Under the pieces are notes generated by a model. That model was not told where the DNA came from. It saw only the letters and a list, made by a program, of their open reading frames with translations, and ran no database searches. Shown one piece after another: positions 43,774-53,177 of a DNA stretch of 64,000 nt. Origin of the DNA: Calditerrivibrio nitroreducens DSM 19672. Lineage in GTDB: Bacteria > Chrysiogenota > Deferribacteres > Deferribacterales > Calditerrivibrionaceae. Positions within the stretch are counted from its first letter, which is position 1; each line of letters starts with the position of its first letter. Both the position numbers and the translations under genes were made by a program. The DNA lies in assembly GCF_000183405.1 (NCBI RefSeq), contig NC_014758.1, positions 930,001 through 994,000 of the forward strand. The letters run 5' to 3'.

Positions 43774-44942
43774 AGATAAAAAAGTATGAAGTTTACGATA
43801 TGAAAGAGGCTTTAGCTCTCATAAAAAAGGAATTGGGGCCTGATGCTGTTATTCTATCCACGAGAAAGATAAATAAGCCAAGTGGCTATGGGATCTTTTC
43901 TAAACCTATGATAGAGGTGACAGCTGCAGTAGATTACGATGCAAAGAAAGAATTTAAGGCTCCCGTAAACAATAGATTTTCTGAGATAGAAAAAGAAAAA
44001 TCTGTAGATAATACTGATAAGATTGCAGAAATAATCAATAGCCTGGGTCTTAATAAATTTGAGTCTCTTGTTAACGACGTTCTTGATATAAAGAAACAGA
44101 TTATGGAAATGAAATCGGTAATTTCGGAAAATGTGGTGGCGGATGTGGAGCCCCATTTAAAAGAGATATACCAGCTTCTTACCAAAAATGGCGTAGATGA
44201 GATGATTGTATATAAATTCCTCAAAAAGGTAGAAAATAGAGTCCCTGCCAATACAGGGAAGATGCAGACCAAGAATATCATAATGCAACTACTATCAGAG
44301 CTTATTCCGGTTGAAAAGGATTATTTTTCGAGTATAAGACAAAAGGTGCTGGCTCTTGTGGGGCCAACTGGGGTGGGTAAAACCACCACTATTGCAAAAA
44401 TAGCAGCAAATTTAGCATTAAAACTACAAAAAAAGGTTTGTTTGATTTCGGTGGATACCTTTAGAATAGGTGCTGTGGAGCAGCTTAAAACCTATTCGGA
44501 AATCATCGATGTTCCTCTTTATGTTGCGTCAAATCCTGCAGATCTTGATGAGATCATAGGTGAAGTGAAGCATTACGACTATATTCTACTGGATTCTATG
44601 GGTAGAAGCCAGTTTGATACAGAGCAGATTTCTGAGCTGAAAAAATTTATGGATGTTAGTCCCTTAATCTCTGTTGCTCTTGTGATGTCGATGAGCAGTA
44701 ATCACATAGAGCTTTACGATATATATGATAGATACGCCAGATTAATGCCAAATTTTGTGATTTTCACAAAACTCGATGAGACAAGGTATTTTGGTCCACT
44801 TGTGAATATTCCTCTAATAAAAAAGATTCCGATAATGCTCCTTTCCACTGGGCAAAATGTTCCGGATGATATGGAGATACCTGATGGCAAAAAGATTGCT
44901 AAAATGGTATTAAACGAAATACCTATTCAGTGGAGAGATTAA
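43770..44942 (+). CDS. flhF: Flagellar SRP-type GTPase FlhF
   Basis: 390 residues. N-terminal basic region (KKYEVYDMKEALALIKKELG), a middle linker, and an SRP-GTPase domain from about 190 with G1 GPTGVGKTT (198-206), DTFRIGAVEQL and TKLDETRYFG. Determines site and number of flagella, usually polar. Overlaps flhA by four bases; flhG follows after three bases. Confidence 0.95.
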   Translation: MKIKKYEVYDMKEALALIKKELGPDAVILSTRKINKPSGYGIFSKPMIEVTAAVDYDAKKEFKAPVNNRFSEIEKEKSVDNTDKIAEIINSLGLNKFESLVNDVLDIKKQIMEMKSVISENVVADVEPHLKEIYQLLTKNGVDEMIVYKFLKKVENRVPANTGKMQTKNIIMQLLSELIPVEKDYFSSIRQKVLALVGPTGVGKTTTIAKIAANLALKLQKKVCLISVDTFRIGAVEQLKTYSEIIDVPLYVASNPADLDEIIGEVKHYDYILLDSMGRSQFDTEQISELKKFMDVSPLISVALVMSMSSNHIELYDIYDRYARLMPNFVIFTKLDETRYFGPLVNIPLIKKIPIMLLSTGQNVPDDMEIPDGKKIAKMVLNEIPIQWRD

Positions 44943-44945
44943 TTT

Positions 44946-45785
44946 ATGGATCAGGCTCAAAATTTGAGGAAGATAGCTTGGGGCATCAAAAGAAGATCCA
45001 CCTACATATCGATTTCAAGTGGTAAAGGTGGAGTTGGTAAAACAAACTTTGCAGTAAATATTTCCCATACACTTGCCAGAATGGGGAAAAAAGTGCTTCT
45101 TTTTGATGCTGATCTGGGTTTGGCCAATGTGGATATTTTGCTGAATCTCAATGTAAAAACCAATATAAAAGATTTTTTGGAGGGGAATGTTTCATCTGAA
45201 AATCTTGTGGTGGACTCTGGTTACGGTTTTGATGTTGTTCCTGCTTCCAGTGGATTTGTAAATCTTACGAAACTCGATGAAGGGCAATATGATAAATTGA
45301 TGGATCTTTTTGTAAAGTTTGATTCGAAATATGATTATATTATTTTTGATACAGGGGCTGGAATAGGTGAGAATGTTATAAAATTCTCTTCTGTTTCCGA
45401 TATGCTCGTGGTGATCACTCAGCCGGAGCCAACAGCCGTTACGGATGCTTATGCATTTATAAAAGTCGTTAATAAAGAATTTAATATAACAAACCCCTAC
45501 CTGGTGGTAAATAAGTCTAAAACAAAAGAGGATGGAATTAATATATATGAAAATTTAAAAAATGTACTTAAAAGATTTTTAGATATAGATCTTGAGTTGC
45601 TCGGGGTTATCAGGGATTGTAAAGAGGTGGCGTTATCTGTGAGAGAACAAAAACCTATTGCGGAGACCAGTCCATCTTCTATTTACATGAGGGATTTGAT
45701 ACTGGTGGGTAAAAAGATAGTTAATATGAATATCGAAAAGAATTACAATAATGAGTTATCAAATATATTTAGGAGGAGCTTATGA
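44946..45785 (+). CDS. flhG: MinD-like ATPase FlhG (FleN)
   Basis: 279 residues. Deviant Walker A SSGKGGVGKTN (24-34), FDADLGLANVDILL, IIFDTGAGIG. Works with FlhF to limit flagellar number. N-terminal DQAQNLRKIAW matches the FlhG motif that activates FlhF. ATGA overlap with the small membrane protein. Confidence 0.95.
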   Translation: MDQAQNLRKIAWGIKRRSTYISISSGKGGVGKTNFAVNISHTLARMGKKVLLFDADLGLANVDILLNLNVKTNIKDFLEGNVSSENLVVDSGYGFDVVPASSGFVNLTKLDEGQYDKLMDLFVKFDSKYDYIIFDTGAGIGENVIKFSSVSDMLVVITQPEPTAVTDAYAFIKVVNKEFNITNPYLVVNKSKTKEDGINIYENLKNVLKRFLDIDLELLGVIRDCKEVALSVREQKPIAETSPSSIYMRDLILVGKKIVNMNIEKNYNNELSNIFRRSL

Positions 45786-45991
45786 GAGGCATTCATCAAT
45801 ATATTTCTTTTCTTTTGGCTTCCATAATATTTTTATTCTCCTTTACAATTAAATTTATTTTTGATATAATTTCTATAAATTATTTTATAAGGGATTGTAT
45901 TTCGTTCTTAGTTATATACTGGGTATGTAAGCTTATTCTGTCAAAAGTGGAGATGGTCTTTGTGCTAACTAAGAAGGTGAGTGGTGAATGA
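45782..45991 (+). CDS. Unrecognised small membrane protein between flhG and fliA
   Basis: 69 residues with two hydrophobic segments (about 8-29 and 38-52), short basic end. It overlaps both flhG and fliA by four bases (ATGA at each side) and has GGAGG upstream, so it is surely translated. No motif recognised. Position suggests a link with flagellar number control or with FliA regulation, which is inference. Confidence 0.7.
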   Translation: MRGIHQYISFLLASIIFLFSFTIKFIFDIISINYFIRDCISFLVIYWVCKLILSKVEMVFVLTKKVSGE

Positions 45992-46716
45992 GTTTGGCAT
46001 TGTATCAGGGTAGTCTGGATAGAATAGAGCAGGAAGAGATTGTAAAAGAGTTTTTGCCTAAGATAAAAGTATGGGTTTTAAGAGTAAGTAACAGACTGCC
46101 GGCTAATGTGGATAATGATGAACTCTATTCTGCTGCTTGTATGGGGCTGGTGGAGTCGCTGCAAAAATTTGATAAAGGTAGAAGCGTAGATTTTTATTCT
46201 TATGCAGAAAGAAGGATAAAGGGGGCTATTCTGGATGCCCTGAGGCAGATGGATTTTTTGCCAAGGAATGTTAGAACAAAATTAAAACAATTTGAAGAAA
46301 AACTTCAGGAATTAACTGTTAAATTAGGAAGAAAACCAAATACAGATGAGATTGTGGAATATACAAATCTTTCCCAGGAGGATGTTTTTAATTTTCTTAA
46401 TCTGATAGAAACAGGGCAGTTGACAAGTCTTGATACATCTCTTGATGAGGATGGGGATATATCTCTTCTGGATACTATAAAGTCTTTTGTGGAAGGGCCA
46501 GAGGATTCCGCCATAAAAGAGCAACTGATAAGTAAACTCGGAGAAATTATCGATTCCCTTCCTGATAAAGAGAAACTTGTCATAACGTTGTATTATTATG
46601 AAGAGCTTACAATGAAAGAGATCGGTGAGGTTTTGAAAATTTCAGAGTCAAGGGTGTCTCAGATACACTCTGAAGCTGTTAAGAAGTTAAAGAGAAAACT
46701 TAAGGGGGTATTATGA
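45988..46716 (+). CDS. fliA: Flagellar sigma factor FliA (sigma28)
   Basis: 242 residues with sigma regions 2 (ELYSAACMGLVESLQKFD; FYSYAERRIKGAILDALR), 3 and 4 (LTMKEIGEVLKISESRVSQ, helix-turn-helix about 205-225). Region 1 is absent, as in sigma28. Transcribes late flagellar and chemotaxis genes. No anti-sigma gene flgM is recognised in the window. ATGA overlap at both ends. Confidence 0.95.
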   Translation: MSLALYQGSLDRIEQEEIVKEFLPKIKVWVLRVSNRLPANVDNDELYSAACMGLVESLQKFDKGRSVDFYSYAERRIKGAILDALRQMDFLPRNVRTKLKQFEEKLQELTVKLGRKPNTDEIVEYTNLSQEDVFNFLNLIETGQLTSLDTSLDEDGDISLLDTIKSFVEGPEDSAIKEQLISKLGEIIDSLPDKEKLVITLYYYEELTMKEIGEVLKISESRVSQIHSEAVKKLKRKLKGVL

Positions 46717-47777
46717 GTATAAAGGTTTTGGTCGTTGATGATTCCGCTTTTATGAGAAAAGCTATTGAAAATATGCTGAAAAAAGAGTCGAATATAGAGA
46801 TTGTTGGGTTTGCAAGAAATGGTATTGAAGCTATAGATATGGTTCAAAAATTGAAACCAGATATTATAACGCTGGATATTGAGATGCCCCAGATGGATGG
46901 GCTTACCGCACTGAGAAAGATTCTTGAAATTGCACCTATTCCTGTGATTATGGTTAGTTCCCTTACCACAGAAGGGGCTGAAGCCACATTAAAAGCTCTG
47001 GAAATAGGTGCTGTTGACTTTATACCAAAAGATAAATCATTTGCCAGTCTTGGGATTATGAAGATAGAGGATCAATTGATAGAAAAGATAAAGACTTTTG
47101 CAGGAAGAAGAATAATTGCGAAAGCACCAGCAACAAGACCTTTTACACCTTCACCTGCACAGGCTACAGTTTCCTCAGCTCCAAAAAGAGCTGGTGTTTT
47201 CAATGGAAATAAAAAAGTGGTGGCCATCGGGACATCCACAGGTGGGCCCCAGTCTCTTCAACGAGTTATCCCTAAGCTTACCAAAGATCTTAATCGACCC
47301 GTATTTATTGTACAACATATGCCACCAAATTTCACCAAATCCCTTGCCACAAGGCTCAATGCCATGAGTCAGCTGGAGGTGATTGAGGTGGAAGGGAAAG
47401 AAAAAGTGGAGCCTAATGTTGTTTACATTGCAAAAGGTGGATTTCACCTAAAGATTAAAAAAGTTGGGACGAATTATTATATAGAGACATCCACAGAGCC
47501 ATCAAATGTGTTGCACATACCAAGTGTGGATGTTATGACAGCTTCTGTTGCCGAAAATTATGGTGCGGATGCTCTTGGGGTTATCATGACAGGAATGGGT
47601 AGTGATGGTCTAAATGGCTTGAGGAAGCTTAAAGAAAGAGGTGGTGCTGTTATTGCTCAAGATAAAGATTCCTGTGTGGTTTATGGGATGCCCAGAGCAG
47701 TTGTGGAGGCCGGTATTGCAGATGAAGTGGTACCACTGGATGATATCGCTTCACAGATTATGAGGTATTGCAAATAG
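46713..47777 (+). CDS. cheB: Chemotaxis methylesterase CheB
   Basis: 354 residues. Receiver domain with D55 in TLDIEMPQMDG, then a Pro/Ala linker about 138-160, then methylesterase with catalytic S175 in IGTSTGGP, the His of QHMPPNFT and the Asp of TGMGSDG. Demethylates and deamidates receptors. ATGA overlap with fliA. Confidence 0.95.
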   Translation: MSIKVLVVDDSAFMRKAIENMLKKESNIEIVGFARNGIEAIDMVQKLKPDIITLDIEMPQMDGLTALRKILEIAPIPVIMVSSLTTEGAEATLKALEIGAVDFIPKDKSFASLGIMKIEDQLIEKIKTFAGRRIIAKAPATRPFTPSPAQATVSSAPKRAGVFNGNKKVVAIGTSTGGPQSLQRVIPKLTKDLNRPVFIVQHMPPNFTKSLATRLNAMSQLEVIEVEGKEKVEPNVVYIAKGGFHLKIKKVGTNYYIETSTEPSNVLHIPSVDVMTASVAENYGADALGVIMTGMGSDGLNGLRKLKERGGAVIAQDKDSCVVYGMPRAVVEAGIADEVVPLDDIASQIMRYCK

Positions 47778-47797
47778 AGATCTTTTAGAGGAGCTTT

Positions 47798-48826
47798 ATG
47801 GCAGATATTTTAAGTCAGGAAGAGATAGACGCCCTTTTATCTACTGTAGCTGATACTGGGATAAAGGATGAGGTGTTTGCTCCTGAGGTGGATTTTGTAC
47901 CAAAGAAGATTTCGGTGTATGATTTTAGGAGACCTGATAGGGTTTCAAAGGAGCAGATCAGATCTATCAGGAACCTCCATGATAAATTTGCCAGAAACTT
48001 TAGCTCCTCATTGTCAAACTTTCTAAGAACTATAACAGATGTAAATCTTGTAAGTGTGGATCAGATGACATATGGTGAATTTTTGATGTCTCTTCCCGAT
48101 CCCACAAACTTTAATATAATAAGTATGATACCTCTGGATGGTAGTGCCGTACTTGAAATAAACCCTTCACTTGTTTTTCCTATAGTAGATAAGCTTCTCG
48201 GGGGCCCTGGTCTTCCTATGTACAAAGTAAGGGAACTTACTGCCCTTGAGCAACACATTATGGAGAGCGTGATATATCTTTTGTTAAAAGAGCTTGAAGA
48301 TACGTGGAAACAGGTAATACCCAATATTAAATTTAGGAAAGAGATTACAGAGAATAGTCCGCAGGTTGTACAGATAGTTGCCCAGAATGAAGTCGTTGTC
48401 CTTGTGGTTTTTGAGGTAAAATTTGCTGACGTTTCCGGTATGATAAATCTCTGTCTTCCGGCGGTTGTACTGGAGCCTATTCTTGGTAAAATTAGTTCTC
48501 AGGATTGGCTGGTGGGGGCTAAGAAGGTTAAGGGGCTTGATTATCTGGATAGAATTTTGGATATATTAATGGAGGCGTATCTCCCATTGAAATTAGAAAT
48601 AGGTCCAACAATCCTTACGGTTGGTGACATATTAGAACTTGTGGAGGGGGATACCATAGTTTTTGAACACAAAGCCGAAGAGGATGTTGTATTGAAGGTG
48701 AATAATTTAGATAAGTTTGCAACGGAAATGGGGGTAATTGGCGTTAAGAAAGGGGCATTAATAAAAAATATACTTGAGGAGAGCGAAGGTGTTGAAGAAG
48801 TTAGAGATGAACAACGAGATAAATAG
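47798..48826 (+). CDS. fliM: Flagellar motor switch protein FliM
   Basis: 342 residues. N-terminal LSQEEIDALLS binds CheY-P; the middle CheC-like domain follows (RFARNFSSSLSNFLR-type segment, GGPGLPMYKVRELTALEQ), with a C-terminal SpoA domain about 255-330. AGGAG precedes the ATG. Overlaps the FliY/FliN gene by 38 bases. Confidence 0.95.
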   Translation: MADILSQEEIDALLSTVADTGIKDEVFAPEVDFVPKKISVYDFRRPDRVSKEQIRSIRNLHDKFARNFSSSLSNFLRTITDVNLVSVDQMTYGEFLMSLPDPTNFNIISMIPLDGSAVLEINPSLVFPIVDKLLGGPGLPMYKVRELTALEQHIMESVIYLLLKELEDTWKQVIPNIKFRKEITENSPQVVQIVAQNEVVVLVVFEVKFADVSGMINLCLPAVVLEPILGKISSQDWLVGAKKVKGLDYLDRILDILMEAYLPLKLEIGPTILTVGDILELVEGDTIVFEHKAEEDVVLKVNNLDKFATEMGVIGVKKGALIKNILEESEGVEEVRDEQRDK

Positions 48827-49676
48827 TTTTTCCAGCCTTCTTGTAGAGATTTTTTCCAGCAGTTTTTCATCCCTTTTGGGGAAAAGCTTTCAGTTTCAAG
48901 TTGAATCTGTATCTGAGGGGGAGCTAAACGATATTGCTCTGGAGTATATGGGACAAACACTTATAAATATTAAAGAAAGTTTAAATGGTATAGATGGTGG
49001 TATTTTGATAGATACATTGACTATTACAGGTTTTGCAGATCTTATGTTGATGGGGTCCGGGGAAGGTGTGCAGGAACTTAACGACGATCTAAAGGATGCT
49101 ATCAAAGAGCTTATAAATCAGACAATATCTGCAATGAACATCCCTTTTAATGATGAATTTAAAAAGAAGGTGGCATTCGGTGTTATATCTGTTGATACCC
49201 TTCTGGATACCTCAAGTTATGTTGGAAATATTTTAATATTCGACATATCTGGTTCTTTTGATGGAAAAAATGTTAAATTTAAGATATTTTTCTCTTCAAA
49301 GCTTAAAAATTTAATAATGGTAGAAAGTGCTGAAGATGATGATTTTGATTTTTCTCCAGAAGTTACTGCAGTAAATCCAATGCCAAAGCAGCAGAAAACA
49401 ACTTATGGGGGTAAAAATATTGATTTATTGTTAGATGTGGAGGTTCCAGTAAGCATAAGGATTGGTTCCACTAAGATGTTTTTAAAAGATATAGTAAGTT
49501 TAAGTCCTGGTAATATCGTTGAGCTTGATGAATACGCAGAAGAGCCTGTTGTGGTAATGGTCAACAATAAACCGATTGCTAAAGGGGAAGTGGTTATTGT
49601 GGATGGATATTTTGGTGTAAGGATAAAGGAGATAATAAGTAAAGAGGAAAGGATTAAAAAGCTAAGAGATAAATAA
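48789..49676 (+). CDS. fliY: Flagellar motor switch protein FliY/FliN
   Basis: 295 residues, much longer than FliN alone. Residues about 10-190 resemble a CheC-like domain as in FliY; the line DAIKELINQTISAM carries the ExxN half-motif of CheC phosphatases. Residues about 215-290 form the SpoA domain (DVEVPVSIRIGSTKMFLKDI, ELDEYAEEPVVVMVNNKPIA, KGEVVIVDGYFGVRI). GTG 48789 with GAGGAG seven bases upstream is preferred; ATG 48807 is an alternative. Confidence 0.85.
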   Translation: MLKKLEMNNEINSFSSLLVEIFSSSFSSLLGKSFQFQVESVSEGELNDIALEYMGQTLINIKESLNGIDGGILIDTLTITGFADLMLMGSGEGVQELNDDLKDAIKELINQTISAMNIPFNDEFKKKVAFGVISVDTLLDTSSYVGNILIFDISGSFDGKNVKFKIFFSSKLKNLIMVESAEDDDFDFSPEVTAVNPMPKQQKTTYGGKNIDLLLDVEVPVSIRIGSTKMFLKDIVSLSPGNIVELDEYAEEPVVVMVNNKPIAKGEVVIVDGYFGVRIKEIISKEERIKKLRDK

Positions 49677-49683
49677 ATTTGTG

Positions 49684-49713
49684 TTGACAATATACATATG
49701 CATCAGTTATAAT
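49684..49713 (+). promoter_or_regulatory. Strong promoter of cheY-cheZ-cheA with flanking inverted repeat
   Basis: Perfect TTGACA (49684-49689) and perfect TATAAT (49708-49713), 18 bases apart. CATATGC (49695-49701) and its inverse GCATATG (49720-49726) bracket the -10 box, a possible operator. Confidence 0.75.
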
Positions 49714-49746
49714 TAATAAGCATATGAGAAATCAGGAGGCATTTAA

Positions 49747-50124
49747 ATGGCTTACGAACATGTGATTATTACCGTCGATGATTCATCCACTATGCGTAGG
49801 ATTATAAAGAACACTCTTCAAAAGTTAGGTTTTTCCAATATCCTTGAAGCAGGTAACGGTATTGAGGGGTTAGACGTTTTGGCAAAAAATAAAGTTGATC
49901 TTGTAATAACTGACTGGAATATGCCAGAGATGGATGGCCTTACTTTTGTCAAAGCAATTAGAGCCAAACCTGAATATAAAGAACTGCCTATTTTGATGGT
50001 AACCACTGAGGCTGCCAAAGAGGATATTCTTACTGCCTTGAGAAGTGGTGTAAATAATTATATAGTAAAACCATTCACACCTGAGACTCTGCAGGAGAAA
50101 GTATTCAAACTTCTGGGATTATGA
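49747..50124 (+). CDS. cheY: Chemotaxis response regulator CheY
   Basis: 125 residues. Phosphoacceptor D56 in VITDWNMPEMDG, acidic D11-D12, Thr in MVTTEA, Lys in VKPFTPETL. DWNMPxMDG is typical of flagellar CheY. CAGGAGG precedes the ATG. Two bases separate it from cheZ. Confidence 0.96.
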   Translation: MAYEHVIITVDDSSTMRRIIKNTLQKLGFSNILEAGNGIEGLDVLAKNKVDLVITDWNMPEMDGLTFVKAIRAKPEYKELPILMVTTEAAKEDILTALRSGVNNYIVKPFTPETLQEKVFKLLGL

Positions 50125-50125
50125 T

Positions 50126-50758
50126 ATGTATGAAGTCAAAGATCTCTCTGAATTAATAGAGATCGCTAAGAAGATCAATTCTGGCGAATATGAGTTAACA
50201 TCGATATCGATAGATCCCAATCACGAATTGTTTGAAGTTGTTCAATTTTTCAATGAATCTATAAAAAAGATTTCCACCGCCCGTGATGTCGTAGAGGATA
50301 GCTATGAAGATCTTCCTATTTTTGAAAAAGTGTTAAAAGATGTTGTTAAAGACACTAAATCTGCCTCCGAAAAGATCTTAAATCTCACAGATAATATAAA
50401 TTTTAATATAAGTGAAATAAAAGACAATATTACTTTACTAAAAGAAGCATTAAAAAATGATGAATTAAATAAAGCATTAGGTCTGGTGGATAGATTAGTT
50501 GATAAGGCTATAGAAGGTCAGGATATAGCTTTTGATATGATATCGGCTCTTGAATTTCAGGACATCACAAAACAGAAGATAGACAAGTTGTTGAAAGTTG
50601 TGAAGGATCTTGAAAAAAAATTAAGTGATTTGATTATAAAATTTGGATTAAAACATAATAAGATAGATGTGGATACGTTAAACAGATTAGGTGAAAAAGA
50701 TAGTATATTAAACGATCAGGATTTAGTAAATCAGCTTTTGAAAGAATTTGGTCTATAG
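50126..50758 (+). CDS. cheZ: CheY-P phosphatase CheZ
   Basis: 210 residues, mainly helical. MISALEFQDITKQKIDKL contains the CheZ active-site region with the dephosphorylating Gln (EFQDIT). The end LNDQDLVNQLLKEFGL fits the C-terminal CheY-binding peptide. Directly follows cheY. Confidence 0.92.
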   Translation: MYEVKDLSELIEIAKKINSGEYELTSISIDPNHELFEVVQFFNESIKKISTARDVVEDSYEDLPIFEKVLKDVVKDTKSASEKILNLTDNINFNISEIKDNITLLKEALKNDELNKALGLVDRLVDKAIEGQDIAFDMISALEFQDITKQKIDKLLKVVKDLEKKLSDLIIKFGLKHNKIDVDTLNRLGEKDSILNDQDLVNQLLKEFGL

Positions 50759-50767
50759 GAGGCAGCT

Positions 50768-52867
50768 ATGTCCCATGGTGAAATGGACGATTTGATTCAG
50801 GATTTTATTTTAGAATCTTCTGAAATTATAGAGCAGCTGGATCAGGATCTCGTAGAATTGGAGCATAGAAAAAATGACCTTGAACTGCTAAACAAGATAT
50901 TCAGGGCTGCCCATACCATAAAAGGATCATCTTCATTCTTAGGTTTCGACAAAATGAGCACAGTCACCCACCATGCTGAGGAGATTTTGAATAAGCTCAG
51001 AAAAGGGGAGATGGTTGTAGTTCCTGAGATAATGGATATTTTGCTTGAATTTGTGGATGTGATCAAAAGGATTCTTGAAGATATAAAAAATGGTAGGGAT
51101 TCGGTTAATATAGATCAAATAGTAAAAAAATTAAAACTTGCCAATGAAGGGAAGATTTCGGTGGCTTCTTCCTCAACTGCTGTAGATTCTGATAAAAAAC
51201 AGCTTAAAGTGGAGCAGAAGGATGAAGGGGAAGGGGCTCAGCTTAAAAAGGCAACAAAAGCAATTGAGCAGACGATCAGGGTTGATGTTTCAAGACTTGA
51301 TTCCCTTATGAATCTGGTGGGGGAATTGGTACTTAGCAGAAACAGGATTGCCCAGATCTCTTCTGAACTTGAAAGGAAGTTTGAAGGGGATTATCTTGTG
51401 GAGCAGCTCCTTGAGACCACTTCACAGATCGGTTTGATTACTACTGAGCTTCAGCTGGCCGTAATGAAAACCAGAATGGTACCGATAGGTAAAGTTTTTA
51501 ATAAATTCCCCAGAATGATTAGGGATCTTGCAAGAGATCTGAAAAAAGATGTTGACCTCATAATCACTGGTGAGGATACAGAGCTTGATAAGTCTGTGGT
51601 GGAAGAGATAGGTGATCCTCTTGTGCATATGATAAGAAATGCTGTGGATCATGGCATAGAGAGTCCTGAGGAGAGAATTAAGAAGGGTAAACCTGCTAAA
51701 GGCAAAGTTCATCTTGCGGCTTATCATGAGGGTAACCACATAGTGATAGAGATTACAGATGATGGTAAAGGGATGGATCCTGAAAAGCTAAAGAAAAAAG
51801 CAATAGAAAAGAAGGTAATTACCCCTGAAGAAGCAAAGGGGATGAGCAAAGAAGAGGCTTTTGGCCTTATCTTCAAACCTGGGTTTTCCACCGCTGAGAA
51901 AGTGACTGGTGTCTCTGGACGTGGTGTGGGTATGGACGTGGTGAAAACCAATATAGAGAAATTAAATGGTATTATATCAATAGAATCTGAAATAGACAAA
52001 GGCTCTGTCTTTAAATTGAAGCTACCGCTTACTCTTGCTATTATTCAGGCTTTACTGGTTGATGTGTCAGGGGAAGTTTTTGCCATTCCTCTTGTTTCAG
52101 TTATTGAAACTGTAAGGATAAATGAAAACGAAATTCACAATTTTGAGGGTAGGGAGGTATTAAAATTAAGGGATTCTGTACTTTCTCTTGTAAGGCTTGA
52201 CGATGTTTTTGGATTGGAAGGTTCTTTTTCTCAGGATATATATGTTGTTGTGGTGGCTCTTGCAGAAAAGAGGATTGGTCTTGTGGTGGACCGTCTTGTG
52301 GGACAGGAGGAGATAGTTATAAAATCATTGGGTGAATATTTAAGTGGTAATGTGGGTATAGCCGGAGCAACGATAATGGGTGATGGTAAGGTTCGCCTTA
52401 TTCTCGATGTTTCTGGGGTTATGGAAATTGCCACCAAAATGCCCAAAAAGATAAAAAAAGGTAAGTCACTCAAAACATCAAACGTTTCTTCTAACAACAT
52501 GGTTAATGTGCTTGTTGTGGATGATTCATCCACAGATAGAAAAATTATGAAAAGATTACTATCTTCCTCTGGCTGGATCAATTGTGTGGAGGTCACAAAT
52601 CCTCATGATGCCATCACTGCTACTCAAGACTTAAATATTGATCTACTTATCACAGATGTCATGATGCCGGATATAGATGGGTTTGAGCTTGCAAGGATAT
52701 TAAGGGAGAGGGGGTTTGATAAGCCTATAATAGCAGTTTCTGGTAGAGGGGAGGCTGCTGCCAATCAAAAGGCTAAGATATCAGGTATAAATGCATTCAT
52801 GACCAAACCGATAAATCTCCAGGAGATGCTAAACAAAATAGATGAGTTGATAGGTGTTAATAGGTAG
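50768..52867 (+). CDS. cheA: Chemotaxis kinase CheA with C-terminal receiver domain
   Basis: 699 residues. Hpt domain with H49 in AAHTIKGSSSFLGF; a charged linker of about 50 residues (120-170) where the P2 CheY-binding domain would be; dimerisation domain from about 175; kinase domain with HMIRNAVDHGIES, DDGKGMD and GRGVGMDVVKTN; CheW-like domain about 420-550; then a receiver domain (VLVVDDSSTDRK, D630 in LITDVMMPDIDG). Autophosphorylates and passes phosphate to CheY and CheB. AGGAGGCAGCT precedes the ATG. Confidence 0.95.
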   Translation: MSHGEMDDLIQDFILESSEIIEQLDQDLVELEHRKNDLELLNKIFRAAHTIKGSSSFLGFDKMSTVTHHAEEILNKLRKGEMVVVPEIMDILLEFVDVIKRILEDIKNGRDSVNIDQIVKKLKLANEGKISVASSSTAVDSDKKQLKVEQKDEGEGAQLKKATKAIEQTIRVDVSRLDSLMNLVGELVLSRNRIAQISSELERKFEGDYLVEQLLETTSQIGLITTELQLAVMKTRMVPIGKVFNKFPRMIRDLARDLKKDVDLIITGEDTELDKSVVEEIGDPLVHMIRNAVDHGIESPEERIKKGKPAKGKVHLAAYHEGNHIVIEITDDGKGMDPEKLKKKAIEKKVITPEEAKGMSKEEAFGLIFKPGFSTAEKVTGVSGRGVGMDVVKTNIEKLNGIISIESEIDKGSVFKLKLPLTLAIIQALLVDVSGEVFAIPLVSVIETVRINENEIHNFEGREVLKLRDSVLSLVRLDDVFGLEGSFSQDIYVVVVALAEKRIGLVVDRLVGQEEIVIKSLGEYLSGNVGIAGATIMGDGKVRLILDVSGVMEIATKMPKKIKKGKSLKTSNVSSNNMVNVLVVDDSSTDRKIMKRLLSSSGWINCVEVTNPHDAITATQDLNIDLLITDVMMPDIDGFELARILRERGFDKPIIAVSGRGEAAANQKAKISGINAFMTKPINLQEMLNKIDELIGVNR

Positions 52868-53177
52868 AATATATCTTCTATTATTGTTTTTAGTAATCTT
52901 TCATGTGGTGGAAGGCTATAGCTATGTTTATGTCTACGAGGTGACAACTGCGGACAGAAGATTCCAAACTGCGTCAAAGCTTTCCCCCGATACATTCCTT
53001 TTAAGTCATGGTGGAAAAGATTTGATTAAAGAGCTAAAGATTGTAAAGGTTTATGCCGATAAAGATTTTAAGAAGGCATTAAAAGAATTTAAATTGGAAA
53101 ATGAGAATGTTAATGTACTTTTACCCAAAAAAGCCCCTGATGATAGGTCTATTAATCCTTATACTTGGTGGAGGTGA
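52854..53177 (+). CDS. Unrecognised exported protein, 107 residues
   Basis: Starts with GTG 52854 inside the end of cheA. Signal peptide RIYLLLLFLVIFHVVEG, mature part about 85 residues with YSYVYVYEVTTADRRFQTAS and a Lys-rich middle ending PYTWWR. No motif recognised. Its 3' end overlaps the next gene, so the two are probably translated together. Downstream of cheA, a periplasmic role at the flagellar base is possible but not shown. Confidence 0.6.
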   Translation: MLIGRIYLLLLFLVIFHVVEGYSYVYVYEVTTADRRFQTASKLSPDTFLLSHGGKDLIKELKIVKVYADKDFKKALKEFKLENENVNVLLPKKAPDDRSINPYTWWR

